Made by a program: the position numbers and the translations under genes. 22,984 bases of DNA from Candidatus Sumerlaeota bacterium. Its GTDB lineage: Bacteria > Sumerlaeota > Sumerlaeia > JADFCT01. Numbering within the stretch: position 1 is the stretch's first letter; each line of letters begins with the position of its first letter. Shown piece after piece: positions 14,708-21,620 of the stretch. The notes beneath the pieces were generated by a model. That model searched no databases. It worked only from the letters and a program-made list of their open reading frames with translations, and was not told the origin of the DNA. The stretch covers positions 1 to 22,984 of the forward strand of contig JAPLSP010000131.1 of NCBI GenBank assembly GCA_026398575.1. Reading direction: 5' to 3'.

Positions 14708-15793
14708 TTATTCGATCCCGTATTTCTCCAACCGTCTCCTAATCTCGCTTTCCTGTTCGATGGGGGCGCCGGTAACGCGGTGGTGGATCCAGTTGACGGC
14801 GCCGGTTTGTTCCTTGATGGCGGCGAGGGCGTCGAAGCCGTCCCAGATTTGGGTTAGCCGGCCGGCGACGTGGATTTTTCGATAAACCTCAGGCCAGTGG
14901 CCGCAGTCGGGGGCGCCGGCGCCGGGGACCCATTGCACGCCCTGGATATGGTCCAGCGATAGCACATGATCGAGGTGAGGGAGTTGTCCGCGGCCATCGA
15001 GGTGATAGAAGCTACGTTCGAGCCGCTTGCTCGTGGCTTCGAGTTCGGGCTTGACGAATTCTTCGAACATCGCGGGAGAGATCATGTAGGAGAAGTCGCA
15101 TTGCAGGATGTAGCTCGGGCGGTCGCTGTAGATCGAAGACCAATCGGTGTAACCGGGATTGACGGGCTGCAGGACGGCGTTGATCTCCTGGTAATAGCGA
15201 TGCCACAGATCATGCGCCTCCCACGTCAGGCGTTTGACCTCTTCGGGGTATTCGATCAAATCCATCACCAACCGCTCTCCCGGGCGGAAGGCGTGGAGCA
15301 CGTCGAGATTGCCGCCCAGGTCGGCCATGCCCACGAGGACCTGTCCCTGCCATCGCCGCATCATCGCCGCGCATAATTCCTTGACGCGGTGGAGCCAGAT
15401 GTTGTCGGGATCGTATTCAAAATGGATTTCGCTGATCGGCAGGTCCTTTTGCGGGAAGAACCAGATGCGTCCGGTCGCGTCGTGGATGCGGGCGCCGAGG
15501 AACGCCGCCATGACGCCGGGGCCGAAGCAGTCCAGATTAAAATATGGATAGGCGTCGCCGACGTACTGGATGCCGCTGAGTTCCCAATCCAGGCGGTCCA
15601 CCAAGTCCTCGACCGGCCAGTCGAGTTTCGCCGCGCAAGCCTGGGTCAAAAGCGGCGCCGGCGGCTGCGGGCGGCCCGGATCGCGCCCGCGCAACTCAAT
15701 CGGGATGATCGGCCTGCCCAATTGCCCCGCCCACCACTGGCGGTAGGTTTCCTTGACCTTGTCCCAACGCGACGGCGCAAAATCAATCGGCAT
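14708..15793 (-). CDS. Uroporphyrinogen-decarboxylase-like (URO-D/MtaA superfamily) protein
   Basis: A 361-residue protein with the URO-D superfamily layout: an N-terminal helical part with PIIPIELRGRD, DCFGPGVMAAFLG, then DPDNIWLHRVKEL, VGMADLGGNLDVLHAFR, LIEYPEEVKRL, the CDFSYMISPAMFEEFVKPELEA stretch typical of the barrel, and FYHLDGRGQLPHLDHVL. Members include haem-pathway HemE and corrinoid methyltransferases MtaA/CmuA. This one belongs to the divergent group common in Planctomycetes and allied phyla, for which function is not settled; no corrinoid protein is next to it. AGGGAGG precedes the ATG. Confidence 0.85.
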   Translation of the reverse strand: MPIDFAPSRWDKVKETYRQWWAGQLGRPIIPIELRGRDPGRPQPPAPLLTQACAAKLDWPVEDLVDRLDWELSGIQYVGDAYPYFNLDCFGPGVMAAFLGARIHDATGRIWFFPQKDLPISEIHFEYDPDNIWLHRVKELCAAMMRRWQGQVLVGMADLGGNLDVLHAFRPGERLVMDLIEYPEEVKRLTWEAHDLWHRYYQEINAVLQPVNPGYTDWSSIYSDRPSYILQCDFSYMISPAMFEEFVKPELEATSKRLERSFYHLDGRGQLPHLDHVLSLDHIQGVQWVPGAGAPDCGHWPEVYRKIHVAGRLTQIWDGFDALAAIKEQTGAVNWIHHRVTGAPIEQESEIRRRLEKYGIE

Positions 15794-15819
15794 GAGAGCC
15801 TCCCTGACATGCGTTTTAC

Positions 15820-15841
15820 ATGCTATTATTTATGCTATTAT
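15820..15841 (-). promoter_or_regulatory. Two direct repeats ATGCTATTAT upstream of the URO-D-like gene
   Basis: ATGCTATTAT occurs at 15820-15829 and 15832-15841, 12 bases apart, 30-50 bases before the start codon. On the minus strand a possible TTGCTT with AATAAT 16 bases on overlaps them. They could be an operator or part of the promoter. Confidence 0.35.
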
Positions 15842-16136
15842 CTATGAAGCAATAACTCACCACAGAGACACTGAGGCACAGAGAAACACCGTCAAATTCG
15901 GGTGAGTTGAACTGGAACTATCCGAGGCTGTCAATCGCAAACCGCAAACCGCAATCACGCGATTCACGCCATTGACGCATTGACGCATGGTCTTTCAATT
16001 TTGGCTTGACGGGTATTCCATCCCCGAAGGGGTTGAACCAGTGAAAGAAGCTTTAACCCAGCCGAGCTGGAAGCATCCAGGCAATAATTTCAAAAAGTTG
16101 GATGGCTTTCAAATGCTGAGAAAACGCGCATAAATA

Positions 16137-16193
16137 CAGGCAGAATCATTGAGGGCAGAATCATAATGATTCTGCCCTCAATGATTCTGCCTG
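16137..16193. repeat. 57-bp perfect hairpin with nested GGCAGAATCAT repeats
   Basis: The arms 16137-16164 and 16166-16193 are exact inverted copies (28 bp) around one base. Each arm itself holds GGCAGAATCAT twice as direct repeats. It lies between the unknown exported gene (stop 16249) and the URO-D-like gene. It could block or end transcription, or be a dispersed REP-like element. Confidence 0.92.
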
Positions 16194-16248
16194 CAAACTG
16201 CTACAAAACTAATCTTAACTTGGCCGGGCTGGAAAGAGGCGCCGTTGG

Positions 16249-16821
16249 TTACCAGATCACGCCGCCGTAGGATGTGACCATAAGGGAAGGAACATAAGCC
16301 GAAACCAGGGAAGCGCCTTTGGCGCTGTACGCGGCCTCTCTGGCGAAGGCCTCTTCCGAGTCTTCCTGGGTCAGTTTCGCCAGTTCGCTGGCGGGAGTTT
16401 TGGATGTGTTTGATTTGGCCGCGTTGCTCTTGGGCTTGGCGGACTTGCCGGCTTTGCTGTTTTTGGCGGCGTCTTGCGCCGCTGCGATTTTTTGAAGCTC
16501 GATGGCGCGCTGGATTTCGTCGCCATCGTCCTGCGGTGAAGCCCCTGCGCCGCCTACCAGCTGAAATGAGGCGGAAGCAGATTTGGGCCGCCCTGCCTGC
16601 GCCGGCTTATAGCTCGGTCCGGAGAGATATACGGTCGGTCCCGTGATGGTCTCATCATCGCTGGCCGGACCCCAATCCGGCTCAACCGTTTCGAGCTCCA
16701 GCGCGGGCATGCTGTAGATTCCTCCTGTTCCCGCTGCAGAAAGGGCGCGCTCGGACAATCCGAATCCCATGATCGCCACTATTGAAAACAAACTACCGGC
16801 AAGCCAGCGACTCGCATCCAT
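16249..16821 (-). CDS. Exported protein of unknown function
   Basis: A 190-residue protein from the ATG at 16821, chosen because AGGGAGA precedes it and a signal peptide (MDASRWLAGSLFSIVAIMGFG...ALSA) follows at once; the open frame extends 54 codons upstream with non-signal sequence. The mature part is low in order: an acidic stretch after SMPALELETVEPDW, then a Lys/Ala/Ser-rich middle (NSKAGKSAKPKSNAAKSN), then a hydrophobic end VPSLMVTSYGGVIW. No family recognised. Genes on both sides are on the same strand but far away. Confidence 0.65.
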   Translation of the reverse strand: MDASRWLAGSLFSIVAIMGFGLSERALSAAGTGGIYSMPALELETVEPDWGPASDDETITGPTVYLSGPSYKPAQAGRPKSASASFQLVGGAGASPQDDGDEIQRAIELQKIAAAQDAAKNSKAGKSAKPKSNAAKSNTSKTPASELAKLTQEDSEEAFAREAAYSAKGASLVSAYVPSLMVTSYGGVIW

Positions 16822-17200
16822 AAAGATTATCTCCCTGTTGTTTCGCTTTTTTTGATTATCATTTGTCATTGAGCGCCCGTCCCTTTGACACGCCACCGCA
16901 GCGCCCGCTTGGGACGCTTTATGTCGCGTCTCCCTTGGCGGGCATGGATCGCAGTTTTGCTTCAATTGGCTTTTATTTTTCAATCAGGGCCGGGGCATGG
17001 TCCTAATCCTTTACCAGGCGTGGGGGGCCTGGAAACGAAGACAAACGTCCAACGAACGCCAACCTGCGGGGAATGATAGAGAGAAATGGGGAGTTCTGCT
17101 GGCATGGACTCGTGCGCCTTCGATACGCGGAAACGGGTTAATAGCATCCGGATTTGACCGCCGCATGTCAAGGCATTTTTGGGGCTGGCCTGCAAAAAAA
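16822..17200. other. Intergenic region, no gene supported
   Basis: 379 bases between the unknown exported gene and the double-receiver gene, both on the minus strand. I see no strong terminator after 17201 and no well-spaced promoter; TTGACA (minus strand, 17166-17171) lacks a good -10 at the right distance. Short open frames here are not supported by ribosome sites or recognisable sequence. Confidence 0.5.
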
Positions 17201-18151
17201 TTATCTTTTCCCCCGTCCGTGCTGCAACTCGGAGATCGTCCGCTTTTTTTCGCGAATGACGAACCCGGGCTGTTGGAAGATGCGCTGCACGTATTGGAGC
17301 AAATCTTCCGGTGTGAAGGGCTTGGTCAAATAGGCCGCGGCGCCCAGCCGGTAGCCGTAATCAATCTGCTCGGGCTCGCTGCGCGACGTGACGAACATGA
17401 CGCGTATCTGCCGCAGCGCCGGATTGAGCTTGATCAACTGGCTCAGCTGATAACCGTTGAGATTCGGCATTTCGACGTCCAGCAAAAGCAAATCCGGCTC
17501 GGTTTCGACGATCTTCTCGAGGGCCTCGGCCGCGCGCATCGCCGTAACCACCTCGTAGCGCGGCGACAGGAAGGATTCAATCAGACAGACCACGTCCGGC
17601 TCATCGTCAACCACCAGGATGCGCGGCAGCGGTCCGCGAGGCGTCTCTTGAGAATCGTTGTCCGTCGCGCTCGCGAAACCATATTCCGACTCCGGCGCGG
17701 CAAGCGGTTGCAGCTCCAGCGCGATTCCTTCGCGCTCGGCGGCCAGGATTTCCTCCACGGCGAACATCTTCGGGCGCGGGGCGATTGTTTGCTCCAAAAC
17801 AACACGCCGGATGCGCTCGAGCAGCTCTTCAGGGCTGAAAGGCTTTGTCAGATATAGGGCGGCGCTCAAATCTTTGCCTTTGGCCTGCGACGCCGGATCG
17901 CTCAAGGCCGTCAGAAAGATAATGGGAACCGAGTGGAAGCTGGCGTTCTTGCGGATGGAGACAGCCGTGTCGAAGCCGTCCAGGCACGGCATCATCACAT
18001 CCATGACGATCAGGTCCGGCTCGACGCGTTCGAGTTTTTCCAGCGCGTCAAGGCCATTATGGGCCGAAACAACTTCAAATTCCGAGCGCAAGACCGTCTC
18101 GAACGCCAAAATCAAATCCGGATCGTCATCCACGAGCAGCAGGCGAATCAT
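17201..18151 (-). CDS. Response regulator with two receiver domains
   Basis: A 316-residue protein from ATG 18151; a TTG start 12 codons upstream (18187) is possible, and neither has a good ribosome site. Two complete receiver domains are present: residues ~1-125 (LLVDDDPD, phospho-Asp D51 in IVMDVMMP, LTKPF) and ~177-300 (ILVVDDEPD, phospho-Asp D225 in LLLDVEMP, YLTKPF). A ~50-residue linker joins them and a basic tail (REKKRTISELQHGRGKR) ends the protein. No DNA-binding or enzyme domain is seen, so it may pass phosphate or act by protein contact. It diverges from a receiver-PP2C gene 101 bases away, its likely partner. No histidine kinase is in the window. Confidence 0.9.
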   Translation of the reverse strand: MIRLLLVDDDPDLILAFETVLRSEFEVVSAHNGLDALEKLERVEPDLIVMDVMMPCLDGFDTAVSIRKNASFHSVPIIFLTALSDPASQAKGKDLSAALYLTKPFSPEELLERIRRVVLEQTIAPRPKMFAVEEILAAEREGIALELQPLAAPESEYGFASATDNDSQETPRGPLPRILVVDDEPDVVCLIESFLSPRYEVVTAMRAAEALEKIVETEPDLLLLDVEMPNLNGYQLSQLIKLNPALRQIRVMFVTSRSEPEQIDYGYRLGAAAYLTKPFTPEDLLQYVQRIFQQPGFVIREKKRTISELQHGRGKR

Positions 18152-18203
18152 GTAATGAAGAGACAAGAGACCGCTGCCCGGAGTCAAGAGGCATTATTCA
18201 GGT

Positions 18204-18233
18204 TTGACACCGCCGGACGGGAATCCGCACAAT
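18204..18233 (+). promoter_or_regulatory. Candidate promoter of the receiver-PP2C gene
   Basis: TTGACA (18204-18209), an 18-base spacer and CACAAT (18228-18233), 20 bases before the GTG start. The -35 is exact and the -10 weak; the leader would be short. Confidence 0.35.
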
Positions 18234-18252
18234 ATTCGCGGAGCTTTGAGCC

Positions 18253-19473
18253 GTGAATGTGAATGAGCGAAATGCCAATTCCGTTGATCTCCCGGCGGGC
18301 CGGGTGCTGGTGGCCGACGATGACGCGCCAACGCGGCGCATGGTTTCCTCGTTGCTGGCGCGCGAGGGCTATCAAGTCATCGAGGCCGTGGACGGCATGG
18401 ATTGCATGGATAAAGTCCGGCGCCACCGTCCCGATATTCTGCTGCTCGATTGGGTGATGCCGCGGATGGACGGTCTGGAGACGTGCCGCCGCCTGCGCGA
18501 GCAACGCCGGTTCGACGCGTTGCACATCATCATCCTGACCGTCAAGAGCAACCTGGCCGACAAAATCCTGGCCTTGGACACAGGCGCGGACGACTTCCTG
18601 ACCAAGCCTTTTCATCGCGAGGAGCTGCTGGCCCGGATGCGCTCGGCGCAGCGTATTCAGACGCTCAATCATGAATTGTCGGACGTCCTGGCGCAATTGC
18701 GGCAGGACATCATCGCCGCCACCAGCGTCCAGCGCGCCATGTTGCCGCATGGGCCCGTGGAACTGGCGCCGTTGAAATTCGCGTGGGACTTTATTCCCGC
18801 CGAAAGCATCGCCGGCGATCTGTTCGACGTGTTTCGCGCCGATGAGAACCACGCGGCTTTCTATATGTTCGACGTTTCAGGCCATGGCGTGGCGCCGGCC
18901 ATGCTGTCCGTGTCGCTGCACCGCTCGATTTCGCCCGGTCCATTGTTTTCGTCGCTGATTAAAACGCCTTTGGACCAGCCGCCGTATTATTGTCTGGCGT
19001 CGCCGGCCGACGTGGCCGGGCAGCTCAACCGCCATTTTCAGATGTCGAGCAACGGCCTGTATTTCACGCTTTTTTACGGCCTGATCAATTGCCAAACGCT
19101 CCGGATGCGTTATTGCCGCGCGGGGCAGACGCCGCCGTTTGTTGTGCGCGGCGACCGCATCTTCGCCCTGGAGGAGGGCGATATCCCCGTGGGGCTTGTT
19201 CCGGAGGCGAGTTTTTCGGAGCATGAATTTCAATTTGAGCCGGGCGACCGGATGGCGCTTTATTCCGATGGCCTGATCGAAGGCGATAATCCCCAGGAAG
19301 AGCCATTCGAAGCCCGGCGCGCCCGGCAATGCCTGTTCGAGGCGCGCAAGGGCAATATCGAGGAAATGATCGGCGCTTTGATCAAAGCGTTCCGTCAATG
19401 GCGGGGCGATGCTCCGCTGCAAGATGATATTTCAATTCTAGCCATGGAGGTAAAGCACAATGAAAAGCCGTAA
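18253..19473 (+). CDS. Receiver domain fused to PP2C-type (RsbU/SpoIIE) Ser/Thr phosphatase
   Basis: A 406-residue protein starting at GTG, with GGAG at 18240-18243. Residues ~16-135 are a receiver (DDD, phospho-Asp D66 in LLLDWVMP, T96, LTKPF K118). A helical linker (~135-165, ELSDVLAQLRQDIIAATSVQRAMLP) leads to the PP2C domain with the metal-binding GDLFDV (D189, D192), FDVSGHG (D207) and DDIS (D391-D392). Such proteins dephosphorylate anti-sigma-antagonist proteins when the receiver is phosphorylated, as in partner switching. No anti-sigma or antagonist gene is in view. The end overlaps sppA by 14 bases. Confidence 0.93.
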   Translation: MNVNERNANSVDLPAGRVLVADDDAPTRRMVSSLLAREGYQVIEAVDGMDCMDKVRRHRPDILLLDWVMPRMDGLETCRRLREQRRFDALHIIILTVKSNLADKILALDTGADDFLTKPFHREELLARMRSAQRIQTLNHELSDVLAQLRQDIIAATSVQRAMLPHGPVELAPLKFAWDFIPAESIAGDLFDVFRADENHAAFYMFDVSGHGVAPAMLSVSLHRSISPGPLFSSLIKTPLDQPPYYCLASPADVAGQLNRHFQMSSNGLYFTLFYGLINCQTLRMRYCRAGQTPPFVVRGDRIFALEEGDIPVGLVPEASFSEHEFQFEPGDRMALYSDGLIEGDNPQEEPFEARRARQCLFEARKGNIEEMIGALIKAFRQWRGDAPLQDDISILAMEVKHNEKP

Positions 19474-20509
19474 TGCCAGTGACCGGTTTGCCGTCGCGCG
19501 CCGGCAGGGACGTTTCATTCTTGCGTGCGCCGCGGCAATCAGCATGCTGGGCTTGCTGAGCGGATGCATCATCATTCCGATCTCGGGATTGCGCGCGTCC
19601 GCGCAGCTCAAGGAAGTCGAGATTCAGCCCGCCAAGCACTGGCTGACGACAGATAAGGTTCTGATGGTGGACCTGACGGGCGTCATCTCGTCTTCGAGCC
19701 GGGGATGGCTTGGCGCGGAGAAAGGCACGGTCGAGCGCCTGAAGGACATCTTGAAAAAAGCAAGTCAGGACTCCAGCGTTGCCGCTGTGGTTTTGCGCAT
19801 CAACAGTCCGGGCGGCGGCGTGACCGAGAGCGACTTGTGTTACCGGGAGATCATGAAATTCAAGGAACAGGTAAAAAAGGAACAGGCGCGCGACGTGCCC
19901 GTTATCGCGATCATGATGGACGTGGCTGCCTCGGGCGGCTACTATGTGGCGATGGCGGCCGACGAGATATGGGCGCATCCAACCACGATCACCGGCAGCA
20001 TCGGCGTCATTATGACGCTGCCGCATCTGCAAGGCCTGACCAGCAAAATCGGCGTGGACATGCAGGTCATCAAGTCCGGCAAGATGAAAGACGTTGGTTC
20101 GATCTGGCGCGAAATGACGCCGGAAGAACGGCAGCTGCTGCAAGGCTTGATTGACTCGATGTACGGGCAGTTCGTCGGCGTCGTGACCAAAGGCCGCGGT
20201 CTGAAGGAAGATAAAGTGCGCGAGCTGGCCGATGGGCGAGTCTATACGGCGGCCCAGGCCAAGGACGCCAAGCTCATTGACCAGATCGGCTATATCGAAG
20301 ACGCCATCGCAGCGGCGCAGCAACACGCCAAGATCAAGGATTCCTCGGTGATCGCCTACACGCAAGGGTGGGAGGAAAAGACGAATTTTTATTCGCAAAT
20401 CAATCCGGCGGCGCCGTCCGCTTCCTCGCAGATCAACCTTGTCAACATAGACATGGGGTCTTTCCTGCAGCCCGGCGCGCCGAAGCTGTATTATCTCTGG
20501 ATGCCGTAA
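19460..20509 (+). CDS. sppA: Signal peptide peptidase SppA-type serine protease, lipoprotein
   Basis: A 349-residue S49-family protein. Residues 18-36 form a lipoprotein signal ending in LLSGC (C36), so it is probably anchored in a membrane. The protease domain runs ~65-300: VLMVDLTGVI, LRINSPGGGV, catalytic Ser in MDVAASGGYY (S158) and catalytic Lys in SGKMKDVGS (K210). The family degrades leftover signal peptides and some membrane proteins. It is of the short (36-kDa-type) form and has a nonstandard lipobox-anchored N-terminus. ATG 19460 lies inside the PP2C gene behind GGAGG, so the two are co-translated. Confidence 0.92.
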   Translation: MKSRNASDRFAVARRQGRFILACAAAISMLGLLSGCIIIPISGLRASAQLKEVEIQPAKHWLTTDKVLMVDLTGVISSSSRGWLGAEKGTVERLKDILKKASQDSSVAAVVLRINSPGGGVTESDLCYREIMKFKEQVKKEQARDVPVIAIMMDVAASGGYYVAMAADEIWAHPTTITGSIGVIMTLPHLQGLTSKIGVDMQVIKSGKMKDVGSIWREMTPEERQLLQGLIDSMYGQFVGVVTKGRGLKEDKVRELADGRVYTAAQAKDAKLIDQIGYIEDAIAAAQQHAKIKDSSVIAYTQGWEEKTNFYSQINPAAPSASSQINLVNIDMGSFLQPGAPKLYYLWMP

Positions 20510-20534
20510 CCAGCCGGCGCCACCGCGAAGAATA

Positions 20535-20685
20535 ATGCGGATAGGAGCGGCGCCAGCTTTTGGAGTATAAGAGCGGAGATTCTCGCTTCGCAGCGAACTC
20601 CCGCTTGCCGCCTTCTTTTTAGCGCCAGGGCCGTTGAAACGCCAAAAAGAAGGCGGCAAGCCACCTTACTCCTAAAGCTGGCGCC
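20535..20685 (+). repeat. Long palindromic repeat, element B
   Basis: It starts with the tag ATGCGGATAGGAGC (20535-20548), then GGCGCCAGCTTTTGGAGT, then an inner stem GCTTGCCGCCTTCTTTTT paired with AAAAAGAAGGCGGCAAGC, and ends in ACTCCTAAAGCTGGCGCC (20668-20685). The left arm carries about 32 extra bases, including a mini-hairpin TCGCTTCGCAGCGA. Tag and outer arms match element A; the inner stem differs. It sits between two genes that end towards each other and may serve as a two-way terminator. Confidence 0.85.
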
Positions 20686-20742
20686 GTTTCTGACTGCATT
20701 ACATTTATTCCATAAGCAAAAACAGGTCGCTGTATTTATGAC

Positions 20743-21546
20743 TCAGAGCGTTTCGCTCGCTGGCCGTGCGGCGAAGCAATAGTTCTGCACGATCGGCGCG
20801 AATAGCCGCTCCAGAACCAGGTCCGCTCGATTGACCGCGGCCGCCAGGGCGCGCGAACGCCGGAGAGACGGCGGCAGGCGATTGAAGGAATTGCGCGGCA
20901 GGAATCCATAGCGCCGCCATTCGACCAGCGCCAGGTCCGCCTCGCGGCACAGCCGCTTTATATCCGGGAGCGCGAAGGCGTATTGGTGATACCGGAATCG
21001 CTCCGGCGCCTGCGCTGTCCGCCGGCCATGGATCGCGCGGCTTAGCGCTTCGATATAACTATGGCGATTGGGGAAGTGATAGCAGATCAAAACGCCGTCT
21101 CCGGCCAGCAGCCGCCGCAGCTCCCGCAGGCTGGCCAGTTCATCGCCTCCCAATTCCCGCACGTGTTCGAGCACTCCCACGCTGAAGATGGCGTCGAAGG
21201 ATTGCGATTCGAACGGCAGCGCCGCCGGAGCGTCCAGACTGCCGCGCACAAACGTGAGGCGCGCGCGCTCAGACGGCGACAGCGCGCCAAAAATCTCTGG
21301 CGCCGGTTCGAGCGAATACGCGGTGACGTTGAAGCCGCGCTTAAGCAGGAAATATGAAAAATGGCCGCGTCCGCAGCCCCAGTCCAAAACGCGCGCGTCC
21401 GGGGCGGCATATTGAGCGGCCAGTTGATACAGCAGCCGGTATTGCCCGGCTGCGGGAAGGCTTTTGAACTGCTCGTTGATTCCCGCGCGATCTATGGCGC
21501 GGATCGCCTCAAACATTTCTGCGACGGTGTCTTCATGAAGCAACAT
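20743..21546 (-). CDS. SAM-dependent methyltransferase, class I
   Basis: A 267-residue protein with motif I VLDWGCGRG (53-61), acidic E80 after the second strand, and FDAIFSVGVLEHV (117-129), as in Methyltransf_11/UbiE-like enzymes. The C-terminal third (GRRTAQAPERFRYHQYAF, then RRYGFLPRNSFNRLP) may bind the substrate, which is unknown; sugar or lipid methylation would fit. No clear ribosome site precedes the ATG at 21546. It follows the Sel1 gene on the same strand after 74 bases filled by short repeats. Confidence 0.9.
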   Translation of the reverse strand: MLLHEDTVAEMFEAIRAIDRAGINEQFKSLPAAGQYRLLYQLAAQYAAPDARVLDWGCGRGHFSYFLLKRGFNVTAYSLEPAPEIFGALSPSERARLTFVRGSLDAPAALPFESQSFDAIFSVGVLEHVRELGGDELASLRELRRLLAGDGVLICYHFPNRHSYIEALSRAIHGRRTAQAPERFRYHQYAFALPDIKRLCREADLALVEWRRYGFLPRNSFNRLPPSLRRSRALAAAVNRADLVLERLFAPIVQNYCFAARPASETL

Positions 21547-21570
21547 AAGCCGACAATTCAGCTACCAATA

Positions 21571-21610
21571 ATAGTCCGTGTCAGTCCGTGCCCGTCCGTG
21601 CCCGTCCGTG
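21571..21610. repeat. 10-bp tandem repeats, GTCCGTG unit
   Basis: Four 10-bp units in phase (nnnGTCCGTG, with CCC or similar between) in the short gap between the Sel1 gene and the methyltransferase gene. The unit shares its GTCC core with the repeats at 5326-6221 and 9459-9521. Confidence 0.85.
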
Positions 21611-21620
21611 TCCGCTCGCT

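Larger units (their letters stand above)
15794..16248. other. Repeat-rich intergenic region
   Basis: 455 bases without a gene. It holds the ATGCTATTAT pair and the hairpin listed separately, the sequence ACCACAGAGACACTGAGGCA (15857 onward), short direct repeats (CAAACCG twice near 15938-15951; CATTGACG twice near 15970-15986), and CCCCGAAGGGG at about 16023-16033. None looks like a gene. The mix suggests a place where dispersed repeats accumulate. Confidence 0.7.

Noticed and set aside
16885..17076. Open frame on the plus strand with a hydrophobic stretch (WIAVLLQLAFIF)
   Set aside because: No ribosome site, composition otherwise like intergenic DNA, and it overlaps only noncoding sequence between two minus-strand genes; chance frame is likelier.
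19382..20659. 425-codon minus-strand frame opposite sppA
   Set aside because: Shadow frame; SppA catalytic residues and lipobox lie on the plus strand.
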